Part shown: positions 6,141 through 13,151 of the stretch, piece after piece
Position numbering within the stretch: position 1 is the stretch's first letter
Layout: each line of letters begins with the position of its first letter
Assembly: GCA_964639895.1 (NCBI GenBank)
Contig: CAZXEJ010000049.1
Coordinates: 1 to 15,082, forward strand
Reading direction: 5' to 3'
DNA from: CAZXEJ01 sp964639895
GTDB taxonomy: Bacteria; Desulfobacterota_D; UBA1144; Nemesobacterales; JADFKM01
DNA: 15,082 bases
The notes under the pieces: generated by a model
Databases searched by the model: none
What the model was told of the DNA's origin: nothing
What the model saw: only the letters and a program-made list of their open reading frames with translations
Position numbers and translations under genes: made by a program

Positions 6141-8465
6141 TTACGCCTCTCTAGTGCGTTTGGAGTGCCGTTTCGCCGCATACATCTTCCGGTCGGCGTC
6201 CTCGAGGAGCTTTTCTACCGAGGTGTGCACTGCAGGGTCGAACTGTGTGAATCCAAGGCTGAGACTCAGTTTCCATGGCTCGGCCGTGGCGTTGTACTCT
6301 CGTACGTTCCGCTCGATGCGCTCCCTTATGGTGTCAGCCTCCGTCGCAGGGGTGTTCACGAGGAACAGCACGAACTCGTCCCCTCCGAACCGGCATATGG
6401 CGTCCGATTCCCGGAGCGAAGTGCTCAACACCTCGGCCGCGGCGATAATCAGGCGGTCGCCCTCGCCGTGCCCCCAGCGGTCGTTTATGGCCTTGAGGTT
6501 GTCGACGTCGGCGAACCCCACGGTGAGCGGGGTGCCGTGCCTCTTGGACAGCTTCATCTGCCTGTCCAGCAGAGCAAGCCCCGTCTTGCGGTTGAGCAGC
6601 CCCGTCAAGGGGTCGATGGTTGCGAACTGGGCGTTGCTGATGGCCAGCTCGAGCTGTTGGGAGACAACCTCGAGGAGCCTTATCTCGTCCTCGTCGAATG
6701 CGTTGACCTTGAGGGAGTTTATGGCCAGGCAACCGTAGGTGTTGTTTCCGTGACCGATGGGCATCGCGAGGTAGCTTTTCGTTCCCAACTCCCTTCCGGC
6801 CGGGCCTATGGCGTCGTCGTCGGCGGTGTCGGCGACGTATCGCGGCTTGCCCGAGAGAATCGTCTTCCAGACGAATCCCTTGGGTCGGGGTATACGGCGG
6901 ACCTTCTCGACGAACCAAGCCGGGTAGCCCCGCTGGGCCTTGAGCACTGCGTGGTTCTTCTCGACCATGTATAGGGAGACCAGCTTGACGTTCTTCACGT
7001 TCTCGCTCAGCGCCTGGACGGTGTTCTCGAACACCTCCTCCGTGTAAACGGAGCTGTGTATGGATTGGGTGATGGTGTTGATGATGGTCTCATACCTTAT
7101 CTTTTTCTCCAGCGCCCGCAGGTTCTCGGTCAGTGCGTCCCGTGTAGTACGGAGGGCTTGGGCCTGCATGGAGTTCTTGATCGCCACCTCAAGCTGCCGT
7201 GCTATGGTCTCGAGCAGTGAGAGCTCGTCCCCGCCGAAGGGATCCTCGAGAAGGGAGTTGATCGCCACGCAACCCATGGTGCGGTCGTTTATCTTGAGCG
7301 GTATGCACAGGTAGCTCTTCGTGCCCAGCAATCGGCTGGCCTCGTCGAGGTACGGGTCGCCGCTCGCATCCGGCACGTACCGGGTCTTTTCGTCCTCGAT
7401 GGTCTTCCACACGAACCCCTGCGGCCGGGGGATGCTCGACATCTTCTCCACGAACCACGACGGGTAGCCGGTCGATGCCTTGAGCACGGCCAGGTCGTCC
7501 TCGATCATGTAAATGGCCGCCCGCCGGACGGCGGCTAGCATGTTCGAGAGGTTGTCCACGGCGTTCCTGAACACCTTCTCGAGCTCGAGCGACTGGTGTA
7601 TGGCCCCTATTATGTCCACGATAATGGCTTCGTAGGTGCTGCGTTTGCGGAGCTCCTCCTCCACCCGTTCCCGGAGCCTTATCTCCTCTCTCAGCCTTTC
7701 GTTCGTCTCGCGGAGCTCTCGCGTCCGCATCTCCACGCGCCGTTCCAGTTCCAGGCGGGCCTCGTGCAGCTGGCGTTCCGTTTCCTTGAGTTTGCTTATG
7801 TCCTGGACGACGTAGAAGAAGTACTCGGGCTCGCCGTCCTCCGTGCGCTGCAGGGACGACGTCATGCTCACCCACAGGTAGGAGCCGTCCTTGCGGCTGA
7901 TGCGGCTCTCCAGCGTGCGCGCACTCACGGTGCCGCTCAACAACTCGGTCGCGCAAAGCAGGTGCTGCTTGAGATCGTCGGGATGGGTGAGTGCGAGCAG
8001 CGTGCGGCCCACTATCTCGTCACGTGGGTATCCGACCATCTCGCACAGGCGGCGGTTGACCTCTATCCAGCTGCCGTCGAGGGCCACGTGGGCCATCCCT
8101 ACGGCCGCCGATTCGAACGTGCCGCGGAACCGGCGCTCGCTCTCGCGCACGGCCCGCTCGGCCTCTTGGCGCGCCTCCACGTAGCGGGCGATGGGCTTCC
8201 TTATCAATGCGTAGAGGAGCGGCAGGACGGCCAGCGCCATGGCCGTGGCGCCGAGCACGGCCTCGGCCCAAGGAGGCATGTCCACCAGATAGGCCAGCGC
8301 CGCTACGACGGTCGCACCCGCAAGCGCCACGTACACGTAGAGGGCGCACGCGACTGCAAGCCTGCCCGCCGGGATGTTCCACGGCGTAAGGGGCGGCCTT
8401 GTCTCTGGGGGGCTCCCTTTCCCATGGTGTTGGGTAGAAAACGTTCCTTCGGCGTCTCGATCCAT
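6141..8465 (-). CDS. Membrane diguanylate cyclase with PAS and two tandem GAF domains (GGDEF)
   Basis: The 774-aa inner-membrane signalling enzyme is predicted to make c-di-GMP from two GTP. Two membrane segments (about 36-61 and 67-88) are followed by a PAS domain with PAC motif (about 108-227), a charged coiled coil (226-275), GAF 1 (about 277-432), a linker, GAF 2 (about 457-612) and a GGDEF domain (613-774). The active site Arg-Phe-Gly-Gly-Asp-Glu-Phe is intact at 692-698. The allosteric inhibition motif Arg685-Glu-Ser-Asp688 sits five residues before it, so product inhibition is likely. The two GAF domains align without gaps at an exact spacing of 180 residues (GYPSWFVEK at 333, GYPAWFVEK at 513), showing an internal duplication. 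ATG8465 has GGAG 5 nt upstream. No EAL domain is present. The signal sensed is unknown. Confidence 0.95.
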   Translation of the reverse strand: MDRDAEGTFSTQHHGKGSPPETRPPLTPWNIPAGRLAVACALYVYVALAGATVVAALAYLVDMPPWAEAVLGATAMALAVLPLLYALIRKPIARYVEARQEAERAVRESERRFRGTFESAAVGMAHVALDGSWIEVNRRLCEMVGYPRDEIVGRTLLALTHPDDLKQHLLCATELLSGTVSARTLESRISRKDGSYLWVSMTSSLQRTEDGEPEYFFYVVQDISKLKETERQLHEARLELERRVEMRTRELRETNERLREEIRLRERVEEELRKRSTYEAIIVDIIGAIHQSLELEKVFRNAVDNLSNMLAAVRRAAIYMIEDDLAVLKASTGYPSWFVEKMSSIPRPQGFVWKTIEDEKTRYVPDASGDPYLDEASRLLGTKSYLCIPLKINDRTMGCVAINSLLEDPFGGDELSLLETIARQLEVAIKNSMQAQALRTTRDALTENLRALEKKIRYETIINTITQSIHSSVYTEEVFENTVQALSENVKNVKLVSLYMVEKNHAVLKAQRGYPAWFVEKVRRIPRPKGFVWKTILSGKPRYVADTADDDAIGPAGRELGTKSYLAMPIGHGNNTYGCLAINSLKVNAFDEDEIRLLEVVSQQLELAISNAQFATIDPLTGLLNRKTGLALLDRQMKLSKRHGTPLTVGFADVDNLKAINDRWGHGEGDRLIIAAAEVLSTSLRESDAICRFGGDEFVLFLVNTPATEADTIRERIERNVREYNATAEPWKLSLSLGFTQFDPAVHTSVEKLLEDADRKMYAAKRHSKRTREA

Positions 8466-8685
8466 CGCTGCTCCGATAAAACCCCCTCACGGCCGGTCCA
8501 TCCTCGCCCTCGGCTGTCCCCGGGCGGCGGAGAGAAGGGGGGACGTACTGGAGTGGCTCTTCTCACCGTCGTCGGGGCCGTGGGGGTGCGGTGCGTGCGG
8601 GTCTTGTGTCGGCGGTGTGGCAGCGGGTGCTGGGTGAAAGCGCGCCGGGGCGGGCGGAACAGTCGTACGGCGACACCCGATCGCA

Positions 8686-8711
8686 GGGCGCCGCACGGGC
8701 GTGGCATGCCG
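8686..8711 (+). repeat. Intergenic repeat B, copy 2
   Basis: This segment, beginning GGGCGCCGCACGGGCG, aligns with 5785-5811 at 23 of 27 positions. It lies in the predicted leader of the cyclase gene. Confidence 0.4.
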
Positions 8712-8931
8712 AACGAAGCGCCGTGGGGCGAGGTGGCTCGAAGCCCCCGCGGGGGTGGGGGGCGTTTGGCTCAAGTTCGGGCCCGGCCGGAGCTGAGGCA
8801 TTCGGGGACCATGGCACGGCGGTCCCGTACGCGGTGCCTCTCCCGCCGCCAGGGGGCGTCGTGTAGGTGGCTGACTGCGGCGTGCTTACGGTGTTTTCCT
8901 CCTCGGTGGCGGGTGTTGTTCTTTCCTGTAA

Positions 8932-8960
8932 TTTATACTGTTTTTGGTACCCGTGCGCAA
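8932..8960 (-). promoter_or_regulatory. Sigma70-type promoter, probably for the diguanylate cyclase
   Basis: On the minus strand, TTGCGC (plus 8955-8960) and TATAAA (8932-8937) are 17 nt apart, in an AT-rich island that interrupts very GC-rich DNA. The start would be near 8925, far (about 460 nt) from ATG8465. It may instead drive a non-coding RNA. Confidence 0.5.
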
Positions 8961-9052
8961 TAGCCGTCTCCCATCGACGCCGCCTCGCACTACCAGCGTC
9001 GTCGGTGGGGTGCGGCCGCCGCTCTCTCCGGGGTTCCACCCCCCCCGGGTGC

Positions 9053-9081
9053 TTGACTTTCCGTCCCCGTGTCCATATCTT
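9053..9081 (+). promoter_or_regulatory. Sigma70 promoter of the response-regulator gene
   Basis: TTGACT (9053-9058) and TATCTT (9076-9081) are spaced by 17 nt. The predicted start, near 9088, is only about 14 nt before ATG9102. It falls inside the AGGTGGGTG (9086-9094) that would serve as ribosome-binding site, so the leader is extremely short. Confidence 0.6.
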
Positions 9082-9101
9082 TTCCAGGTGGGTGAACGGC
9101 C

Positions 9102-9479
9102 ATGACCAAGATCCTGTTCATAGACGACGATCCGGACGTGCTTGAGCTCTACAAGATGGCCCTCGAGAGCTATCAAGTCGAGGTTGATACCTTGCTCGGG
9201 GGCGAACACGTGGTGCTCAAGGTCCGCTCGTCCCGACCGGACATCATCTTTCTCGACTACGACATGCCGAAGGTGAAGGGGCCCGACGTCATAAAGCTTC
9301 TCAAGGCCGAAGAGGACCTGCGCCACATACCGATCGTGATGCTCACCGGCAAAGACCAGAACCTCGAAGAATGCTTCCGCGGCGGCGCCAACGGATTCCT
9401 GAGCAAGAGTTCTACGTTTCTCCATCTCGAAGTGCTGAAGTGGGTCGACATACTCCATACCAAGGGTAAGACCGCTTAG
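9102..9479 (+). CDS. Single-domain response regulator (CheY-like receiver)
   Basis: The 125-aa protein consists of one receiver domain and no output domain. The acidic pocket is Asp8-Asp9-Asp10, the phosphorylated residue should be Asp52 (in Phe-Leu-Asp-Tyr-Asp-Met-Pro), and the switch residues are Thr82 (Leu-Thr-Gly-Lys) and Lys102 (Leu-Ser-Lys). All catalytic positions are present, so it should be phosphorylated by a histidine kinase not found in this window. Such proteins signal by binding partners, for example in phosphorelays or motility. Whether it is linked to the diguanylate cyclase, divergently placed 636 nt away, is open. It appears to be transcribed alone, from its own promoter to a hairpin just after the stop. 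Confidence 0.93.
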   Translation: MTKILFIDDDPDVLELYKMALESYQVEVDTLLGGEHVVLKVRSSRPDIIFLDYDMPKVKGPDVIKLLKAEEDLRHIPIVMLTGKDQNLEECFRGGANGFLSKSSTFLHLEVLKWVDILHTKGKTA

Positions 9480-9483
9480 GTGC

Positions 9484-9501
9484 CGTCCCCGATGGGGGGC
9501 G
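9484..9501 (+). terminator. Hairpin after the response-regulator gene
   Basis: Starting 5 nt after the stop codon, CGTCCCC (9484-9490) pairs with GGGGGCG (9495-9501), including one T-G pair, around a 4-nt loop. No clear U-run follows. A second hairpin, CGCCGT/ACGGCG (9519-9535), lies just downstream. Confidence 0.4.
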
Positions 9502-9625
9502 CCGGTTCCCTTTACCTGCGCCGTCTGGTACGGCGGTCCCACCTCTGCACCCGGCGGGCGTTCCACCACTCCTCTTTGCCGCCCACTCAACACCTACCCC
9601 CCTCGGCTTGGAGGTGATTTTTTTC

Positions 9626-9656
9626 TTGACAACGGCGCGACGAGCCCAGTTAAACT
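9626..9656 (+). promoter_or_regulatory. Promoter of the aquaporin gene
   Basis: A perfect TTGACA (9626-9631) is followed after 19 nt by TAAACT (9651-9656). The spacing is longer than optimal, so an activator or an alternative -10 a base or two earlier is possible. It lies in an AT-rich patch. Confidence 0.5.
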
Positions 9657-9657
9657 A

Positions 9658-9681
9658 AGGGAAAAGTTTGCCCTTTTCCTT
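9658..9681. promoter_or_regulatory. Inverted repeat overlapping the aquaporin transcription start
   Basis: GGAAAAG (9660-9666) and CTTTTCC (9673-9679) are perfect arms around TTTGCC. One G-T and one A-T pair extend them outward. Because transcription should begin near 9663, this fits a repressor operator better than an RNA hairpin. The ribosome-binding site begins 4 nt later. Confidence 0.4.
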
Positions 9682-9698
9682 CGCAGGAGGTGATTGAG

Positions 9699-10379
9699 AT
9701 GAGGAACAGCTGGTTCGACAAGGCGGTTGCGGAGTTCATTGGTACGTTTGCGCTCATATTCATAGGTGCAGGTTCCATATGCCTCGACGCCTATACGGGC
9801 GGCGGCGTAGGCCTCCTCGGTATAGCCTTCGCTCACGGCCTTGCGATAGCGGTGATGGTTTCCGCATCGCTTCACGTATCAGGCGGCCATTTCAATCCCT
9901 CCGTCACCATATCCATGCTGTCTACGGGCAAGATAGGCCCGGTGCTGGGGATCGTCTACATTGTGTCGCAGCTTCTGGGAGCCGTTGCGGCGGCGCTCGC
10001 TCTCAAGGGGCTGTTTCCCGCCTCGGCCTGGCAGGCCGTCAACCTCGGCACCCCCGCCCTCGCCGAGGGCGTCTCCCTGTGGGCGGGCATCGGCATTGAG
10101 TTCGTGCTTACCTTCTTCCTCGTCTACGTCATTTGGGGTACCGCCGTCGACAAGCGCGGCCCGGCCCAGGTGGCAGGCCTTGCCATCGGGCTTACGATCG
10201 TGCTCGACATCCTCGCCGGAGGCGGCCTCACGGGCGCGGCCATGAACCCGGCCCGCGCGTTCGGCCCGGCCTTGGCGGGAGGATTCTGGAGCGGCCAGCT
10301 CGTATACTGGGTAGGCCCCATCCTGGGCGGTCTGGTGGCTGGATTCATCTACAACGGATTCATGCTGAAGAACAATTAG
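9699..10379 (+). CDS. Aquaporin (MIP family) with TIP-like selectivity filter
   Basis: The 226-aa membrane channel is for water and possibly small neutral solutes. ATG9699 is chosen over GTG9690 because an extended ribosome-binding sequence, AGGAGGTGA (9685-9693), overlaps the GTG and sits correctly for the ATG. Six hydrophobic segments and both pore half-helices are present. The first half-helix motif is Asn66-Pro-Ser rather than Asn-Pro-Ala. The second is the standard Asn183-Pro-Ala-Arg186. Aligning without gaps to E. coli AqpZ around both motifs gives filter residues His46, Ile171, Ala180 and Arg186. AqpZ has Phe, His, Thr, Arg and GlpF has Trp, Gly, Phe, Arg. His-Ile-Ala-Arg is the pattern of plant tonoplast aquaporins, some of which pass ammonia or H2O2. 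Permeability is therefore inferred to be broader than water. The gene has its own promoter and no glycerol genes beside it. Confidence 0.92.
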   Translation: MRNSWFDKAVAEFIGTFALIFIGAGSICLDAYTGGGVGLLGIAFAHGLAIAVMVSASLHVSGGHFNPSVTISMLSTGKIGPVLGIVYIVSQLLGAVAAALALKGLFPASAWQAVNLGTPALAEGVSLWAGIGIEFVLTFFLVYVIWGTAVDKRGPAQVAGLAIGLTIVLDILAGGGLTGAAMNPARAFGPALAGGFWSGQLVYWVGPILGGLVAGFIYNGFMLKNN

Positions 10380-10806
10380 TAGGCAGGCAGCGTTCCTACG
10401 TCGACGTGTTCCGTCGCCGGCGGACGCGGGGCCTGACGCCATGTGCGGGGCGTCGGTGCCGGCTACGGCGCCGCCTCCCGGGCGGGACGCTTGTCTTGGC
10501 TCATGTGTGCCGTATCGATGTGTCCGGCGTCCCCTCTTTGCCGTACCGGGAGGAAGTGGCCTTTTCGCTGCACCCCACGGGGGCACCGTTCCCGATCGGT
10601 GGGGGTGTCTTCGGCGGGCGTCGCCCCCCCGCCGTTGGGCGCCCCGGCTTGGAGGGTATGGTGTGGCGAGAGGCAGAAGCCGGACGCGGCTGCGCGTAGG
10701 GGCCGCTTGTACTACATACACCTTCTAACGCCGCCTTCTTCCCGGCTCGGTCACCGAGCCGGCCACATTCCCCAACATGGCGCTTCCTCTGCGGCTGCCG
10801 CGCTTT
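10380..10806. other. GC-rich spacer between convergent aquaporin and acetyltransferase genes
   Basis: No gene was recognised. There is a GC-rich hairpin, CGGCGGG (10612-10618) with CCCGCCG (10628-10634), and a second, stronger one at 10742-10762. Confidence 0.55.
10742..10762. terminator. Palindrome between convergent genes, probable bidirectional terminator
   Basis: CCGGCTCGG (10742-10750) and CCGAGCCGG (10754-10762) are perfect 9-bp arms around TCA. It lies 44 nt beyond the acetyltransferase stop and could end transcripts from both sides. Neither side has a U-run, so a protein-binding palindrome is the alternative. Confidence 0.42.
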
Positions 10807-11385
10807 TCAATCGCCTGCGAAGTACTCGCGGTCCCTCATGTCGTACACCATGAGCACGTAGTCGCGCGGCACCCCGTCCTGGTCCCACACGTGTTCGGGT
10901 ATGGTGGCCACCTCGACGAACCCGAACTTCTGGAAGGCCTCGATGGCCGCCTTCTGGTCTTTCATGAACTCGGCTTCTAGCTTGGCCAGGCCGGTGTTGA
11001 GCGCTACGTGGATGAGCTCGCCGAGCAGTGTGTTGGCCAACCCTCGGCGCCTGTAGGCCGGATCGACCACGACGCGCACGCGACCTATGTGGCTGCGCCA
11101 GCCCGTCCGGTACTGACGCAGGGCTGCATTGGCCACAACGGTCTTGCCGTCCAGGGCGAGCAGCGGCAGCACCTTCATGTAGTTGAGATTCCTGCACCAC
11201 TGGTCGATGACCTTGGGGTCGGTGACGTCGTGCTGTAGGAACACACGCTCCGATCTCGGAAGCCTGGAGAAGAACTCCAGCAGAGGCCGCTTGTCGCGCC
11301 TGGTCATGGGCCTTACGTTGAGCTTCGTTCCGTCTTCGAGCTCTACTGTGCGTGGATAACGTTCCGAAAGGACGATATCGATCAT
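10807..11385 (-). CDS. GNAT-family N-acetyltransferase
   Basis: The 192-aa protein transfers an acetyl group from acetyl-CoA to an unidentified amine. The acetyl-CoA-binding motif is clear: a hydrophobic strand Val-Arg-Val-Val-Val (103-107), then Asp-Pro-Ala-Tyr-Arg-Arg-Arg-Gly-Leu-Ala (108-117). Residues 22-50 resemble the N-terminal part of the GNAT domain of protein-lysine acetyltransferases (Arg-Pro-Met-...-Glu-Phe-Phe-Ser-Arg-Leu). However, the large acyl-CoA-synthetase-like domain of Pat enzymes is absent, so the substrate may be a protein or a small molecule. ATG11385 is chosen because GGGAGGGG lies 7 nt upstream. A longer frame to 11472 adds an unstructured leader with no ribosome-binding site. 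It is flanked by convergent and divergent neighbours, so it is monocistronic. Confidence 0.88.
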   Translation of the reverse strand: MIDIVLSERYPRTVELEDGTKLNVRPMTRRDKRPLLEFFSRLPRSERVFLQHDVTDPKVIDQWCRNLNYMKVLPLLALDGKTVVANAALRQYRTGWRSHIGRVRVVVDPAYRRRGLANTLLGELIHVALNTGLAKLEAEFMKDQKAAIEAFQKFGFVEVATIPEHVWDQDGVPRDYVLMVYDMRDREYFAGD

Positions 11386-11518
11386 TGCCGCACCCCTCCC
11401 TTGAGGTCGAGTGTCGGTTGAGCAGGCACTCGCTCCACCCACCCCCCTCCTCCCTACAAACGATTCTCTCACAAACGGCCCTCCGTGTAAACGGCGTTTC
11501 CTCTCCTCTCCGAGGGGA

Positions 11519-11540
11519 CAAGCGGCACCGTGCGCCCACG
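11519..11540 (+). repeat. Intergenic repeat A, copy 2
   Basis: This is the second copy of the segment at 1626-1649, with 22 matching bases and two single-base deletions. It is preceded by CGAGGGGA, a string also seen in modified form near 5830. Confidence 0.45.
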
Positions 11541-11871
11541 GGCGGCGTGTGGTAGGTTAACCGGGCGCATTGTGATCGAAACCCCGCGTGGGCCGTCCCG
11601 CCTGCGCCTTGAAACCGAGGCCGGGAGTTGAGCCGGGACCGCCGCGGCCGTGCAATCCAATAGTGGAAAGCAGGCTGCCGCAGGATCGGGAACCTGTGGG
11701 GGTGTGCCATCGGCCGGCCGTGTCATGGCTGTTCGGGGGAGTGTCGGGCGCGCGCTCAGGGGGGGACCGAACCGCCGGGCATCTTGGCGGTGAGGTAGGC
11801 TTGAGGTCGGCTCTACGGAAAGAGGAGCCGCGAGTGACGCCCGCCGTCGCGGTCAAAAGGGCCACTATTAC

Positions 11872-11900
11872 TTCAAAAACAGGCAATAATTGGGTAGATT
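11872..11900 (+). promoter_or_regulatory. Possible promoter of the pnt operon
   Basis: TTCAAA (11872-11877) and TAGATT (11895-11900) are 17 nt apart, each four of six to consensus, within the only AT-rich part of the spacer. The leader would be about 90 nt. Confidence 0.35.
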
Positions 11901-11994
11901 GTTGGGAGCGCTGGTTTTTGTGTCCGCAAGGGGGTGCTCTCGAGGTCTAAACCGGGTCCGCTTGCATGCTCTACACATTTCAAGGAGGGCTAAA

Positions 11995-13149
11995 GTGAGA
12001 GTAGGTATACCGAAGGAAACCCTGGCCGGTGAAAGCCGAGTGGCGCTGGTCCCCGCGATGGTCGCCGTGTTGAAGAGGAACGGCCACGAGGTGGTCGTGG
12101 AGTCGGGGGCGGGCGAGAAGGCTTACTTCCCGGACGACGACTACAAGGAGGCAGGGGCCGAGGTGGTCAAGAGCGCCGCCGAAGTCTACGAAGCGGCCGA
12201 CGTCGTCTTCAAGGTGCAACCCCCGCGGATGGACGGAAAGGCGAAAGAGGCCGAGTTGCTGAAGGAGGGGAGCGTCTACATAGGCTACCTTGTCCCACAC
12301 GAGAGCAAGCCGCTCATAGAGCTGTTCGTACGCAACAAGGTGACCTGTTTCGCCGTAGAGTTCATACCCAGGATCACCAGGGCCCAGAGCATGGACGCAT
12401 TGAGCTCGATGGCCACCGTCGTGGGCTACAAGGCAGTCCTGATAGCTGCCGACACGTTGGGCAAGTTCTTCCCCCTCCTGATGACGGCGGCCGGTACCGT
12501 CCATCCGGCCAATGTGTTCGTCCTTGGGGCCGGAGTTGCGGGGCTGCAGGCCATAGCAACGGCCCGAAGGCTGGGCGCCAGGGTGGAGGCCTTCGACCCG
12601 CGCCCGGCCGTGAGGGAACAGGTAGAGAGCCTAGGCGCCCAGTTCGTCGAGATGGAGCTTCCCGAACAGGACGTCGAGACGAAGGAGGGTTACGCCAAGG
12701 AGCTCGGCGAGGAGTTCCTCAGGCGCGAGCAGGAGGCCATAGCAGCCAAGCTGCCCCGGACCGACGTCGTCATCACTACGGCCGCCGTCTTCGGCAAACG
12801 CGCCCCGCTGCTTATTACGGAGGAGATGGTGAAGCTCATGCCCAAGGGGTCGGTCATAGTGGACGTCGCGGCCCCTACGGGGGGCAACTGCGAGCTCACC
12901 GTGCCGGGCAAGGTGGTGAGGAAACACGGTGTCACCATAGTGGGCGAGACCAACCTGGCCTCGTCGCTGCCCTATCACGCGAGCCTCATGTACTCGCGCA
13001 ACCTGGCCAACTTGTTCAACCACCTGTATCCCAAGGCCGACTCCGAGCTCGATTTCGAGGACGAGATCACCGCCTCGGCCTGCGTGACCCACGACGGGCG
13101 GATAGTGAACGAATACGTAAAGAACATGATCGATGGAGGTGGTTCGTAG
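11995..13149 (+). CDS. pntAA: Proton-translocating NAD(P) transhydrogenase, subunit alpha 1 (NAD(H)-binding)
   Basis: The 384-aa soluble domain-I subunit binds NAD(H) and passes hydride to NADP+ on the beta subunit at the cytoplasmic face of the membrane. The fold is that of alanine dehydrogenase/PntA. The N-terminal Arg-Val-Gly-Ile-Pro-Lys-Glu opens it. The loop Arg126-...-Gln131-Ser-Met-Asp134 matches the catalytic Arg/Gln/Asp of domain I. The dinucleotide-binding turn Gly178-Ala-Gly180-Val-Ala-Gly183 is followed by the strand ending Phe-Asp-Pro-Arg-Pro at 200-204. GTG11995 is the start because AAGGAGG (11982-11988) precedes it by 6 nt and the family begins exactly here. Upstream in-frame codons back to 11890 show no homology. 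Alanine dehydrogenase is excluded by the pntAB and pntB genes that follow. Confidence 0.95.
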   Translation: MRVGIPKETLAGESRVALVPAMVAVLKRNGHEVVVESGAGEKAYFPDDDYKEAGAEVVKSAAEVYEAADVVFKVQPPRMDGKAKEAELLKEGSVYIGYLVPHESKPLIELFVRNKVTCFAVEFIPRITRAQSMDALSSMATVVGYKAVLIAADTLGKFFPLLMTAAGTVHPANVFVLGAGVAGLQAIATARRLGARVEAFDPRPAVREQVESLGAQFVEMELPEQDVETKEGYAKELGEEFLRREQEAIAAKLPRTDVVITTAAVFGKRAPLLITEEMVKLMPKGSVIVDVAAPTGGNCELTVPGKVVRKHGVTIVGETNLASSLPYHASLMYSRNLANLFNHLYPKADSELDFEDEITASACVTHDGRIVNEYVKNMIDGGGS

Positions 13150-13151
13150 CC

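Larger units (their letters stand above)
8466..9052. other. Long divergent intergenic region, mostly cyclase leader
   Basis: No gene was recognised. If the minus-strand promoter at 8932-8960 drives the cyclase, about 460 nt of untranslated leader lie here. On the + strand the DNA is heavily G+T-biased (8581-8640: 33 G, 9 C, 14 T, 4 A). Minus-strand AGGAGG near 8900 is followed by GTA rather than a start codon. Positions 8686-8711 are a repeat shared with 5785. Confidence 0.5.
11386..11994. other. Divergent spacer between the acetyltransferase and pnt operon
   Basis: No gene was recognised. The acetyltransferase leader includes a purine-rich tract on the minus strand (plus 11435-11455) and a CGAGTG/CACTCG inverted repeat (11408-11432). 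Further on are hairpins ACCGCC/GGCGGT (11771-11791) and CGGCTC/GAGCCG (11808-11830). The AT-richer segment 11860-11910 probably contains the pnt promoter. A tRNA-like or ncRNA gene was looked for and not found. Confidence 0.5.

Noticed and set aside
7596..8963. 455-aa plus-strand reading frame
   Set aside because: It is the antisense shadow of the diguanylate cyclase and continues into non-coding DNA with low-complexity Arg/Pro/Gly.
9616..9656. Short TTG-initiated peptide after GGAGGTGA at 9610
   Set aside because: It coincides with the -35/-10 region of the aquaporin promoter, so it would not be transcribed from it.
11386..11472. Longer N-terminus for the acetyltransferase
   Set aside because: No ribosome-binding site at the upstream start; ATG11385 has a good one and leads straight into the conserved domain.
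11590..11860. A structured RNA (RNase P, SRP RNA, tRNA or riboswitch) suggested by several hairpins
   Set aside because: None of the conserved core sequences of these RNAs is present; the hairpins are short and expected in GC-rich DNA.
11890..11994. Longer N-terminus for pntAA
   Set aside because: The extra residues do not match the family, and the GTG at 11995 has a strong, well-placed ribosome-binding site.
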